16,363 nucleotides of DNA from Lachnospiraceae bacterium UBA3863 (lineage in GTDB: Bacteria; Bacillota; Clostridia; Lachnospirales; Lachnospiraceae). Of the stretch, positions 7,001 through 13,733 are shown in pieces (the first letter of the stretch is position 1; each line of letters begins with the position of its first letter). The position numbers and the translations under genes were made by a program. Location: the NCBI GenBank assembly GCA_002392385.1, contig DGGX01000197.1, positions 1 to 16,363 of the forward strand. Direction: 5' to 3'. A model generated the notes under the pieces. That model did no database searches. It saw nothing but the letters and a program-made list of their open reading frames with translations, and was not told the origin of the DNA.

Positions 7001-7474
7001 ATGGTATCTGATCTGATTCTCTCTGTGATTCTGATCATATTGGCCCTTGTCTGGGGCTATATCGGAATCTTCCAACTGGGGCTCTGGATCCCCGGCGTTT
7101 CTGCTGACTCCGGCTTCATCCCCACTGTTTTCAGCGTTGTGCTGCTGATCTGTGCCGTGCTCTCACTGGTCCAGACTCTGAAGAAGCTCCGCGAGGGCGG
7201 TGCGGAAGGCGGCGCGGTGGAGAACCCGCTGAGCAATTTCGAGCTTCCTGCCTTCATCCGGAAGTACAGTGTCGTTCTCTTCTGTATTTTCGGCATCCTG
7301 TGCCTGCAGTATCTGGGGCTGGTCCCCATGTGCTTCCTGCTGATCTTCGGCTGGATGATCCTCATGAACCGCTTCCCGCTGGTCAGGAGTTTTCTCATCG
7401 CTGCTATCGTCACGGTCTGTATCTATCTGATATTTGACTTTTGGCTGAAGATTCCCTTCCCGGGACTGTTCTGA
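7001..7474 (+). CDS. tctB: Tripartite tricarboxylate transporter small membrane subunit TctB
   Basis: A 157-residue inner-membrane protein with about four hydrophobic segments: residues 2-22, 33-55, 85-103 and 108-150, the last probably split in two. The size, topology and position between tctC and tctA identify it as TctB, the small poorly conserved subunit that works with TctA. The frame is open from 6953, but the purine-rich GAGGTGAGGTG just before the ATG at 7001 and the hydrophobic start MVSDLILSVILIILAL favour 7001. It is separated from tctC by 116 nt carrying a hairpin, and from tctA by 14 nt containing the tctA ribosome binding site. Sequence similarity alone is weak in this family, so the call rests mainly on topology and context. 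Confidence 0.87.
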   Translation: MVSDLILSVILIILALVWGYIGIFQLGLWIPGVSADSGFIPTVFSVVLLICAVLSLVQTLKKLREGGAEGGAVENPLSNFELPAFIRKYSVVLFCIFGILCLQYLGLVPMCFLLIFGWMILMNRFPLVRSFLIAAIVTVCIYLIFDFWLKIPFPGLF

Positions 7475-7488
7475 GACAGGAGGCGGTT

Positions 7489-9003
7489 ATGTTAGCAAAT
7501 TTCCAAAGCTTACTGATGGGTCTGTCCACAGCGGTCACGCCCTATAACCTGTTGGCCTGCCTGATCGGCGGTGTCCTGGGTATCTTCGTCGGCGCGCTTC
7601 CGGGCGTCGGCGCGGTGGCTGGCTGCTCCCTGCTGCTGCCCATCACCTACAAGATGAATCCCGTGGCCGCCATCATCATGCTGGCCGGCATCTACTACGG
7701 CAACATGTACGGCGGCGCTTACAGCGCGATCCTTCTGAACATTCCCGGTGACTCCCCGGCGGTCATGACGGCGGTGGAAGGCTATCCCATGACCCGCCGC
7801 GGTCTGGCGGGCAGGGCCCTGTTCACCGCGAACTTTTCTTCCTTTGTCGGCGGCAGCATCGGTATCATCTGCCTGACCATGGTCGGCCCTCTTCTGGCCC
7901 AGATCGGTCTGAAGTTCGGCCCGCCGGAGATGGCTTCCCTGACCTTCCTGGCCCTGACCTCCATCGGCTGGATGCTGGGTGACGACCCCAAGAAGGGGCT
8001 GATTGCCACCGCTCTGGGCGTCATGATCAGCAACATCGGCATGGATGCCTCGTCGGCCAATTTCCGCTACACCTTCGGTTCCACCAACCTGCTCAGCGGT
8101 ATTTCCTTCATCCCCCTGGTCGTCGGCATGTTCGGCTTCAGCCAGGTCCTGAACATGGTCACAGGCGGTACCAAGGTGGACGAGTCCGTCCACGTGGGCA
8201 AGCTCAGCCTCAAGGAGAGCATGCTGACCAAAAAGGAGATGATCAGTCTCCTGCCCCAGTGCCTCAGGACCTCCCTGGTGGGCGGTTTCATCGGCTTCCT
8301 GCCCGGCGCCGGCGGCACGACGTCTGCCTTCCTGGCTTACATGATGGAGCGCAAGATCAATAAGCACCGCGACGAGATGGGCGGCAAAACAGGCTCCATC
8401 TACGGTGTGAGTGCCGTTGAATCCGCTAATAACGCGGCTTCCGTCGGCGCCTTCATCCCGCTCCTGTCCCTGGGTATCCCCGGATCCTCCACCACCGCCG
8501 TTCTGCTGGGCGGCCTGATGGCCTGGGGTCTCAAGCCCGGTCCGCTCCTCTTCCAGCAGGAACCGGATTTCTGCTGGAGCCTGATCGGTTCCATGTACAT
8601 CGGCAACGTGCTCTGCCTGATCTTCGGTCTGGCTGTGATCCCCTTCCTGATGAAGCTGATGAAGGTGCCTGCCAACATCCTGGCTCCCATCATCACCGTG
8701 GTCTGCATCGTCGGCGCCTACGCGGACAGCAACAGCATGTTCGCCGTCTGGACCATGCTGGTCGCAGGCGTCATCACCTTCATGCTGCAGAAGAAGGGCA
8801 TCCCCAGCACGCCCATTATCCTGAGCTTCGTCCTGGCCCCCACCTTCGAGCTGAAGGTCCGTCAGGCTCTGGAGATCTCCAACTGCAACCTTCTCATCTT
8901 CCTGCAGAAACCGATTTCCCTGTTCTTCCTGCTCTTCGCTGCCGCCATGCTCCTGGCGCCCGCAGCCATCAAGCTCGTGAACAGAAATAAGAAAGGAGTC
9001 TGA
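7489..9003 (+). CDS. tctA: Tripartite tricarboxylate transporter large permease subunit TctA
   Basis: A 504-residue inner-membrane permease, the normal length for TctA, driving cation-coupled uptake of the solute brought by TctC. The family signature is well preserved: GALPGVGAVAGCSLLLPITY, then GIYYGNMYGGAYSAILLNIP, GDSPAVMTAVEGYPMTRRG, and in the second half GFLPGAGGTTSAFLAYMME and IPLLSLGIPGSSTTAVLLGG. Ten or more membrane segments are visible. ACAGGAGGCGG 3-13 nt before the ATG at 7489 fixes the start over an upstream in-frame ATG inside tctB. Its stop at 9003 is 3 nt before the next start codon, and the next gene's ribosome binding site lies inside the tctA 3' end. The transporter and the downstream oxidoreductase are therefore translationally coupled, which implies that the imported solute feeds that enzyme. 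Confidence 0.96.
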   Translation: MLANFQSLLMGLSTAVTPYNLLACLIGGVLGIFVGALPGVGAVAGCSLLLPITYKMNPVAAIIMLAGIYYGNMYGGAYSAILLNIPGDSPAVMTAVEGYPMTRRGLAGRALFTANFSSFVGGSIGIICLTMVGPLLAQIGLKFGPPEMASLTFLALTSIGWMLGDDPKKGLIATALGVMISNIGMDASSANFRYTFGSTNLLSGISFIPLVVGMFGFSQVLNMVTGGTKVDESVHVGKLSLKESMLTKKEMISLLPQCLRTSLVGGFIGFLPGAGGTTSAFLAYMMERKINKHRDEMGGKTGSIYGVSAVESANNAASVGAFIPLLSLGIPGSSTTAVLLGGLMAWGLKPGPLLFQQEPDFCWSLIGSMYIGNVLCLIFGLAVIPFLMKLMKVPANILAPIITVVCIVGAYADSNSMFAVWTMLVAGVITFMLQKKGIPSTPIILSFVLAPTFELKVRQALEISNCNLLIFLQKPISLFFLLFAAAMLLAPAAIKLVNRNKKGV

Positions 9004-9006
9004 TCC

Positions 9007-10365
9007 ATGGATTTCACCAACCTGATCCCCAAGGACGCCAAACCCTCCCGTGTCGGCATCATCGGCGCGACCAAGGGATACGGATACACCCTTCTGGCCC
9101 AGCTCAGAAAGGTCCCGCTCCTCTCCCTGCGCGTCATCTCCTCCCGTCATGAGGACGAGTGCCGTCAGGTCCTGGAAGAGCTCGGCTGGGAACCTTCCTC
9201 CATCGTGGCCTGCGCGGACAAGGCGCAGATCGACGCGGCCCCCGCGGACGCTGTCCTGATCGTCACCGACTATCGTCTGGTCCCTGAGTGCGGCATCACC
9301 TCCCTGGTGGAGTGCACCGGCAACACCGCCGTCAGCACCGACGCTGCCCTGACCGCCCTGAACAAAGGCATCAACGTCTACATGGTCTCCAAGGAGACCG
9401 ACAGCATCTGCGGTCCCCTGCTCAACCAGGTCGCCGCGCAGAACGGCGCAGTCTACGCTCTGGTCAACGGCGACCAGCCCCGCAACCTGGTGGACCTCTA
9501 TTCCTGGGCCCGTTTCATCGGACTGGACGTCATCGCCGCCGGCAAGGCCTCTGAGTACGATTTCATCTACGATCCGGAAACACAGGAATTCTCCTACCTC
9601 GACTATAAGGAGCAGCTTCCGGCCCTGGGTGACTGCTGGGCCTATGAGGGCACAGATACCCTGAAGGCCCGCCGGGCTCTTCTGGAACAGCACACCGACG
9701 TCATTTCCGCCGACCTGTGCGAGATGAACCTGGTATCCAACATCACCGGCTTTGTCCCCGCGGCGCCGACCATGAACTACCCTATCGCCAAGGTCAGCGA
9801 GCTCGCCGAGATCTTCGTCCCCGAGGAGGATGGGGGTATTCTGAAGCGGACCGGCGTGGTGGATGTCTTCTTCCACCTCCACCGTCCCGACGAGGCCAGC
9901 TTCGCCGGCGGCGAGTTCGTCATCGTCCGCTGCGACAACGACACAGTCTGGCAGCTCCTGGCGGAGAAAGGCCACGTCGTCAGCAGATCCGGCAAGTACG
10001 CCTGCCTCTATGAGCCCTGGCATTACATGGGCGTGGAGACCGTAGCCTCCATCGTTCTGGGCGACCAGCTGGGCATCGGCACCCACACCGAATGCCGTCA
10101 GGTCTCCGTCCTGACCGGCGTCGCCAAGTGGGACATCCCCGCCGGCACCACCCTGCAGGTGGCGGGCCACCACCACATGATCGACGGCCTGCGGCCCGAA
10201 CTGACCACTCTCAGCGAAGCACCCGAGGATGTGGCCCCCTTCTACCTTCTCAACGGCGCGGTCGTCACCAGGGACATCCGCAAGGGCGAGTTCGTCTCCC
10301 TCGGTGCCGTCGAGCTCCGCAGCAAGGAGACCCTGGGCTACTACCTCGAGGGACTGAAGGTCTGA
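9007..10365 (+). CDS. DXR-II/DRL-like NAD(P)-dependent oxidoreductase with C-terminal SAF domain
   Basis: A 452-residue enzyme of the COG4091 type ('predicted homoserine dehydrogenase', DRL-like). Residues 15-105 form a Rossmann fold with the glycine-rich loop VGIIGATKGYG and the strand end SLVECTGNT. Residues 153-180 (VNGDQPRNLVDLYSWARFIG, then LDVIAAGK) and 243-258 (VSNITGFVPAAPTMNY) belong to the DRL catalytic domain. LYEPWHYMGVETVASIVLG follows at 334-352, and about 375-440 is a SAF domain. The best-known relative is Brucella abortus DRL (DXR-II), which converts 1-deoxyxylulose 5-phosphate to methylerythritol 4-phosphate; most family members are uncharacterised. AAAGGAG overlapping the end of tctA drives translation. 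Placement behind a transporter argues for catabolism rather than isoprenoid synthesis, but the reaction is unknown. Confidence 0.82.
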   Translation: MDFTNLIPKDAKPSRVGIIGATKGYGYTLLAQLRKVPLLSLRVISSRHEDECRQVLEELGWEPSSIVACADKAQIDAAPADAVLIVTDYRLVPECGITSLVECTGNTAVSTDAALTALNKGINVYMVSKETDSICGPLLNQVAAQNGAVYALVNGDQPRNLVDLYSWARFIGLDVIAAGKASEYDFIYDPETQEFSYLDYKEQLPALGDCWAYEGTDTLKARRALLEQHTDVISADLCEMNLVSNITGFVPAAPTMNYPIAKVSELAEIFVPEEDGGILKRTGVVDVFFHLHRPDEASFAGGEFVIVRCDNDTVWQLLAEKGHVVSRSGKYACLYEPWHYMGVETVASIVLGDQLGIGTHTECRQVSVLTGVAKWDIPAGTTLQVAGHHHMIDGLRPELTTLSEAPEDVAPFYLLNGAVVTRDIRKGEFVSLGAVELRSKETLGYYLEGLKV

Positions 10366-10427
10366 TGACCCCCGGTCAGGACCGCAGCGGCATTTGATCC
10401 CGTATGTCCGCCCGGGACACCTGACGC

Positions 10428-10441
10428 CGGCCGCGCGGCCG
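10428..10441. repeat. GC palindrome between the oxidoreductase and transaldolase genes
   Basis: CGGCCGCGCGGCCG is fully self-complementary within the 123-nt gap between the two genes. A short T5 run follows about 11 nt later, so it is a poor terminator. It may be a processing or partial attenuation site. AAAGGAGGT at 10475-10483 is the ribosome binding site of the next gene. Confidence 0.35.
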
Positions 10442-10488
10442 CAGAAACAGGTTTTTCAATGTGAAATTTAAATAAAGGAGGTTTCACC

Positions 10489-11529
10489 ATGAGTTATTTC
10501 CATCGTGTATCCAGTCAGACCCGCACCCGTTTCTGGATCAACAACGTGACCCGTGAGCAGGCCCGTCTCGCCCTCGAGAACGGCGCCACCGGCTGCACCC
10601 AGAACCCCTCCTTCACCTATAAGATGCTCGTCCATCCCGAAGAGGGCGAGTACGCCAAGGACCTCTACCGCAAGATCCTGCGCGAAGAGCCCGACGATTC
10701 CGAGGCTCTGGTGAAGCTTCAGCGTGAACTGGTCGGCGAGGTCGCCAAACAGTTCCTGCCCCTCTACGAGCAGTCCGGCGGCCAGCTCGGCTATGTCTCC
10801 ATCCAGGGCGATCCCTTCGATGAGAGCTACGACAACATCATGGAGAAGGCCCGCTACAACCGCGAGGCCGGTCCCAACATCATGATCAAGATCCCCGCCA
10901 CCGACCACGGCATCGAAGCCATCGAGCAGTGCGTCCGCGAGGGCATCCCGCTCAACTGCACGGAGGTTTTTGCCCTGCAGCAGGTGATCGACGTCATGGA
11001 CGCCTACGAGCGCGGAGCCAAGGGCATGAAGAATCCTCCTGTGGTCTACATCTCCCACATCGCCGGCATCTTCGATCAGTACCTGGCAGCCCAGGCCCGG
11101 GAGCAGGGGATCGACATCTCCTCCGACGCTCTCTGGTATGCCGGCAAGATCGTGGCCCAGAAGGTCCGCGCCTACATGGATGACCGCAACACTCCCATCA
11201 AGCTCATCAACGGCGGCGCCCGCGGCCTCCAGCACTTCACCGAGTGGGTAGGCGGCGACGTCTCCAACACCATCAACTGGTCCGGCACCGCGGACAAGCT
11301 CATCGAGCAGGATCCGCCGGTTGTCCGCAGATTCGACGCACCTGTGCCGCCCGCCATCCTCGACGAGCTGGTCAACAAGCTGCCTGACTTCGAGAAGGCC
11401 TACTTCACCGGCAGACTGAAACCCGAAGAGTACGAGCCCTTCGGCCCCGTCGAGCTCTTCTGCTCCAGCTTCCGCAGAGACTGGAAGGGCGCCCTGGACA
11501 TCGCTGCCGAGCTCAGAAAGTCCCTGTAA
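10489..11529 (+). CDS. Divergent transaldolase-family (class I aldolase) protein
   Basis: A 346-residue cytoplasmic TIM-barrel enzyme, longer than E. coli TalB (317). The Schiff-base lysine is Lys134 in PNIMIKIPAT, and GATGCTQNPSFTY (32-44) matches the TTNPS motif. Other family segments are GYVSIQGDP (101-109), PLNCTEVFALQQ (154-165), YISHIAGIFDQY (187-198) and LINGGARGLQHF (239-250). By eye, TalB's catalytic Asp17 corresponds to Asn18 and Glu96 to Gln106; Gln106 matches Gln59 of fructose 6-phosphate aldolase (FSA). The Arg in TalB's VGRI is Ile194, while Arg245 keeps the second phosphate-site Arg. This points to an aldolase or changed donor rather than ordinary pentose-phosphate transaldolase. 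AAAGGAGGT fixes the start. It is the last gene before a terminator, probably transcribed with tctCBA and the oxidoreductase. Confidence 0.85.
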   Translation: MSYFHRVSSQTRTRFWINNVTREQARLALENGATGCTQNPSFTYKMLVHPEEGEYAKDLYRKILREEPDDSEALVKLQRELVGEVAKQFLPLYEQSGGQLGYVSIQGDPFDESYDNIMEKARYNREAGPNIMIKIPATDHGIEAIEQCVREGIPLNCTEVFALQQVIDVMDAYERGAKGMKNPPVVYISHIAGIFDQYLAAQAREQGIDISSDALWYAGKIVAQKVRAYMDDRNTPIKLINGGARGLQHFTEWVGGDVSNTINWSGTADKLIEQDPPVVRRFDAPVPPAILDELVNKLPDFEKAYFTGRLKPEEYEPFGPVELFCSSFRRDWKGALDIAAELRKSL

Positions 11530-11625
11530 GCCCTTTTCACAGGAAACGCCCTCTGCTCACTATGGAATACTCGCTGTGTAACACTTGCTGTGAGTCAGAT
11601 GGAGATCTGCTGTGAATAAGCCGCA

Positions 11626-11670
11626 GAGCGGGCGGCCGGCCCTGTTCCCTGGTCGGCTGCCCGCTCTTTT
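11626..11670 (+). terminator. Rho-independent terminator after the transaldolase gene
   Basis: GAGCGGGCGGCCG (11626-11638) pairs with CGGCTGCCCGCTC (11654-11666), 13 bp with one G-U pair, and TTTT followed by AT-rich sequence comes directly after. It lies 97 nt after the stop codon and should end the tctCBA-oxidoreductase-transaldolase transcript. Confidence 0.85.
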
Positions 11671-11725
11671 AATATATTATCGATTATTATTTCTTTATAT
11701 ATTGTTCGCCATTTATCTGAACCAT

Positions 11726-11754
11726 TTTCGAAACTAAGTCCCGTATGGTATCAT
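11726..11754 (+). promoter_or_regulatory. Possible promoter of the gntR gene
   Basis: TTTCGA (11726-11731) and TATCAT (11749-11754) are separated by 17 nt. The -10 matches five of six consensus positions; the -35 is weak. The -10 overlaps an in-frame ATG at 11753, which argues that translation starts at the downstream ATG at 11795 instead. Confidence 0.35.
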
Positions 11755-11794
11755 GAAACCGGTAACCGATCAACCGTCAAGGAAGCAGGAAAAA

Positions 11795-12538
11795 ATGGAT
11801 AAAAACGATCAGCTCATAACCAAGCTGCGCATGGACAACCGGGGCAACGCCTCGGACCAGCTGGCGGAGAAGATCCGCAGCCGCATCCTCTCCGGCGAGA
11901 TACCGGCGGGCTATGTTTTTCCCGCAGAGACAGAATTCTGCGCGGACCTGGGCGTCGGCCGCAGCACCCTGCGCGACGCCTACAAGGCCCTGGAAAGCAC
12001 CGGTTTCATCAAAAGGATCAAACACGTCGGCACCGTCGTGAACGGCTACTCCGACATCTCCCGGGACGCCCCCCTCAGGACCAGCCTCATGATGTCGGAT
12101 TTTGACGAGCTCATGGAATTCCGTACCATGATCGAGGCCGAGCTGGCCCGCCTGTCCGCCTCCCGCGCCACCGACGAGAACATCCATCGCATGGAATACT
12201 GTCTGGACCAGATGCGGGCCCACACCGACGACCTGGACCAGCTGACCGACTACGACACTGAATTCCACCTCGAGATCGCCAAAGCCTCCGGCAACCGGAT
12301 CCTGATCGCCGCCATGGAGGGCGCCCGCGACATCTTCCGCCACGGCGTCCACGAGGCCTTCACCGTCGATACCGAGGCCAACATCGCCGAGGCCCTGGAG
12401 CTCCACACCAAGATCCTCGATGCCATCCGCCACGGCGACAGCGAGCGCTCCTACGCCCTCATGCGCCGCCACATCGAATCCATCAACGAACGCCGCGAAC
12501 GCACGGAAAGCGCGGAAAGCACGGAAAGCGCGGAATAA
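11795..12538 (+). CDS. GntR-family (FadR/FCD subfamily) transcriptional regulator
   Basis: A 247-residue regulator. The N-terminal winged helix reads ASDQLAEKIRSRILSGEIPA, then FPAETEFCADLGVGRSTLRD, then AYKALESTGFIKRIKHVGTV, the classic GntR pattern. The C-terminal FCD domain shows LMEFRTMIEAELARLSA, YDTEFHLEIAKASGN (Asp and His metal ligands), LHTKILDAIRHGD and ALMRRHIESI (further His). FCD proteins usually bind a carboxylate or sugar acid, fitting a TTT uptake operon. The frame opens at 11753, but AAGGAAGCAGGA before 11795 supports the later start. The last codons are a 9-nt repeat (12502-12535) encoding an acidic ESAE-like tail. It lies after the transaldolase terminator and 51 nt before a TIM-barrel gene. 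It is likely the repressor of the locus and may bind the palindrome at 5863-5882. Confidence 0.92.
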   Translation: MDKNDQLITKLRMDNRGNASDQLAEKIRSRILSGEIPAGYVFPAETEFCADLGVGRSTLRDAYKALESTGFIKRIKHVGTVVNGYSDISRDAPLRTSLMMSDFDELMEFRTMIEAELARLSASRATDENIHRMEYCLDQMRAHTDDLDQLTDYDTEFHLEIAKASGNRILIAAMEGARDIFRHGVHEAFTVDTEANIAEALELHTKILDAIRHGDSERSYALMRRHIESINERRERTESAESTESAE

Positions 12539-12589
12539 GCACAGCCGGTCCATGCCGTCTCATGCCGGCGGCCACGAAAGGAAATAAGC

Positions 12590-13393
12590 ATGCACATCGC
12601 TGTTTCAGTCATCACACCCGAGGTCCGGGGCGAAGCGCCCCTGGCCCTCTTCAAAGGCGATTTCTCCACACGCCTGTCCAAAGCCGCCGCCTGCGGCTAT
12701 GAGGGAATCGAGCTGGTCACCACCGACCCTGCCTCCCTGGACGCCGCGGATATCCGCCGCAGCCTCCAGGCCAACGGCCTTCAGGCCGCCGCCGTCGCGA
12801 CAGGCTACATCTCCGCCTCCCGCGGCCTCACCCTCACCTCGCCCGATCCGGAGATCTGCGCCGCCGCGCGGGCACTTTTAGAGGATCTGATTCGTTTTGC
12901 CGCCGCTGTGGGCAGCCCCATCGTCACCATCGGGAGCTTCCGGGGCATGTCTGCCAATGCCGGCGCTTCCGCCGTCTGGCTCAGCGAAGCCCTGGCCTCC
13001 GTGGATGCCCTGGCCGCCTCCCTGAACGTCCGCCTGGCCCTGGAGGCCATCCGGCCTCAGGACACGGATCTTCTCAACAACGGCGCCCAGATCTGCGCTC
13101 TCCTGGATGCCGGCTCCTACACCAGTGCCGGCCTCCTTCTGGACAGCTACCACGTATTCGGCAACGAGCCCGGTGAAGCAGAGGCCTTCCGCCTCTACAA
13201 GGACCGCCTCATCCACGTCCACTTGGCCGACACCGGCCGCAAGCCCCTGGGCCGGGGAAGCTACGACTTCGCTGCCATGGAAGCCGTCCTCCGCGACATC
13301 GGCTACACCGGCTGGCAGAGCCTGGAGCTCGCCCGCGGTGACGATCCCGACGGAAATGCAAGGGTGAGCATGGAGTATTTGAAGGGGCTTTAA
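12590..13393 (+). CDS. Sugar phosphate isomerase/epimerase-like TIM-barrel protein
   Basis: A 267-residue cytoplasmic protein of the xylose isomerase-like TIM-barrel superfamily (AP-endonuclease 2 type fold), about the length of hydroxypyruvate isomerases and ketose 3-epimerases. Expected metal-ligand and catalytic residues are visible: Glu152 in LALEAI, Asp185 and His188 in LLLDSYH, His211 in LIHVHLAD, and Glu246 in QSLEL. The N-terminus (KAAACGYEGIELVTTD) and C-terminus (DIGYTGWQSLEL) also fit. These enzymes move protons on ketoses, hydroxy acids or inosose-type compounds, usually with a divalent metal. AAAGGA before the ATG supports the start. It probably shares a transcript with gntR and supplies an isomerisation step to the cassette. 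The exact substrate is not predictable, and an endonuclease role is unlikely in this context. Confidence 0.85.
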   Translation: MHIAVSVITPEVRGEAPLALFKGDFSTRLSKAAACGYEGIELVTTDPASLDAADIRRSLQANGLQAAAVATGYISASRGLTLTSPDPEICAAARALLEDLIRFAAAVGSPIVTIGSFRGMSANAGASAVWLSEALASVDALAASLNVRLALEAIRPQDTDLLNNGAQICALLDAGSYTSAGLLLDSYHVFGNEPGEAEAFRLYKDRLIHVHLADTGRKPLGRGSYDFAAMEAVLRDIGYTGWQSLELARGDDPDGNARVSMEYLKGL

Positions 13394-13403
13394 AATCAAT
13401 GTT

Positions 13404-13448
13404 GGCGCCGCCAGAATGATGGCACCGCCAGAATACTGGCACCGCCGG
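13404..13448. repeat. Three 17-bp direct repeats
   Basis: GGCGCCGCCAGAATGAT (13404), GGCACCGCCAGAATACT (13421) and GGCACCGCCGGGACG (13438, truncated) follow one another at an exact 17-nt period, directly after the TIM-barrel gene stop and before the palindromic array. The unit shares a CCGCCGG/CCGGCGG-type core with the loop of the first stem-loop in that array. Function is unknown. Confidence 0.75.
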
Positions 13449-13450
13449 GA

Positions 13451-13707
13451 CGTTATTTCTGCCGTGAAATATTCAAAATTTCACGGTGGATATAACGTTC
13501 CGGCGGTGTTTCGTTATTTTTCCCGTGATATATGCTTTATTTCACAGCCGATATAACGTTCCGGACGAGCATCGTTATCTCCACTGTGAAATATCTCAAA
13601 TTTCACGGCCGATATAACGTCCCGGCCAGTTATCGTTATCTCCACCGTGAAATCCGCCCAAAATCACAGCGGGGATAACGTTTCGCACAGAAACGTTATC
13701 CCCGCTG
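13451..13707. repeat. Palindromic repeat array, 61-bp period
   Basis: Four 47-bp units start at 13451, 13512, 13573 and 13634, separated by 14-nt spacers, with a fifth half unit at 13694. Each unit is CGTTAT, 5 nt, CCGTGAAAT, 7 nt, ATTTCACGG, 5 nt, ATAACG, with small changes. It fills most of the 340-nt gap between the convergent TIM-barrel gene and pheT, which contains no gene. The right arm of each unit pairs better with the left arm of the next unit than with its own left arm (see findings). I do not recognise the family; it resembles REP/BIME-like intergenic palindromes in style only. Confidence 0.88.
13667..13707 (-). terminator. Likely pheST terminator, perfect 17-bp hairpin
   Basis: CAGCGGGGATAACGTTT (13667-13683) is the exact reverse complement of 13691-13707, with a 7-nt loop. 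On the minus strand it begins 27 nt after the pheT stop and is followed by TGATTTT, a modest T-run. It is built from the last full and the final half unit of the 61-bp array. It could also act on plus-strand transcripts from the TIM-barrel gene, though no T-run follows there. Confidence 0.6.
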
Positions 13708-13733
13708 AAGGATGCAGCACAGTATACGATGTA

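Noticed and set aside
7510..10176. Very long minus-strand open frame (888 codons) opposite tctA and the oxidoreductase gene
   Set aside because: It spans two well-identified plus-strand genes and is made of low-complexity Asp, Gly, His and Gln-rich sequence, the usual shadow of GC-rich codon bias.
9007..10365. Homoserine dehydrogenase of threonine synthesis
   Set aside because: Database-style naming of this family suggests it, but the catalytic region is DRL-like, a SAF domain is present, and no amino acid biosynthesis gene is nearby.
12590..13393. AP endonuclease IV for DNA repair
   Set aside because: The fold is shared, but the length, the residue pattern around HVHLAD and SLEL, and the sugar-metabolism neighbours fit an isomerase or epimerase.
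13451..13707. CRISPR array
   Set aside because: Repeats are 47 bp and strongly palindromic, spacers are only 13-14 nt and partly alike, repeats vary, and no cas gene is present.
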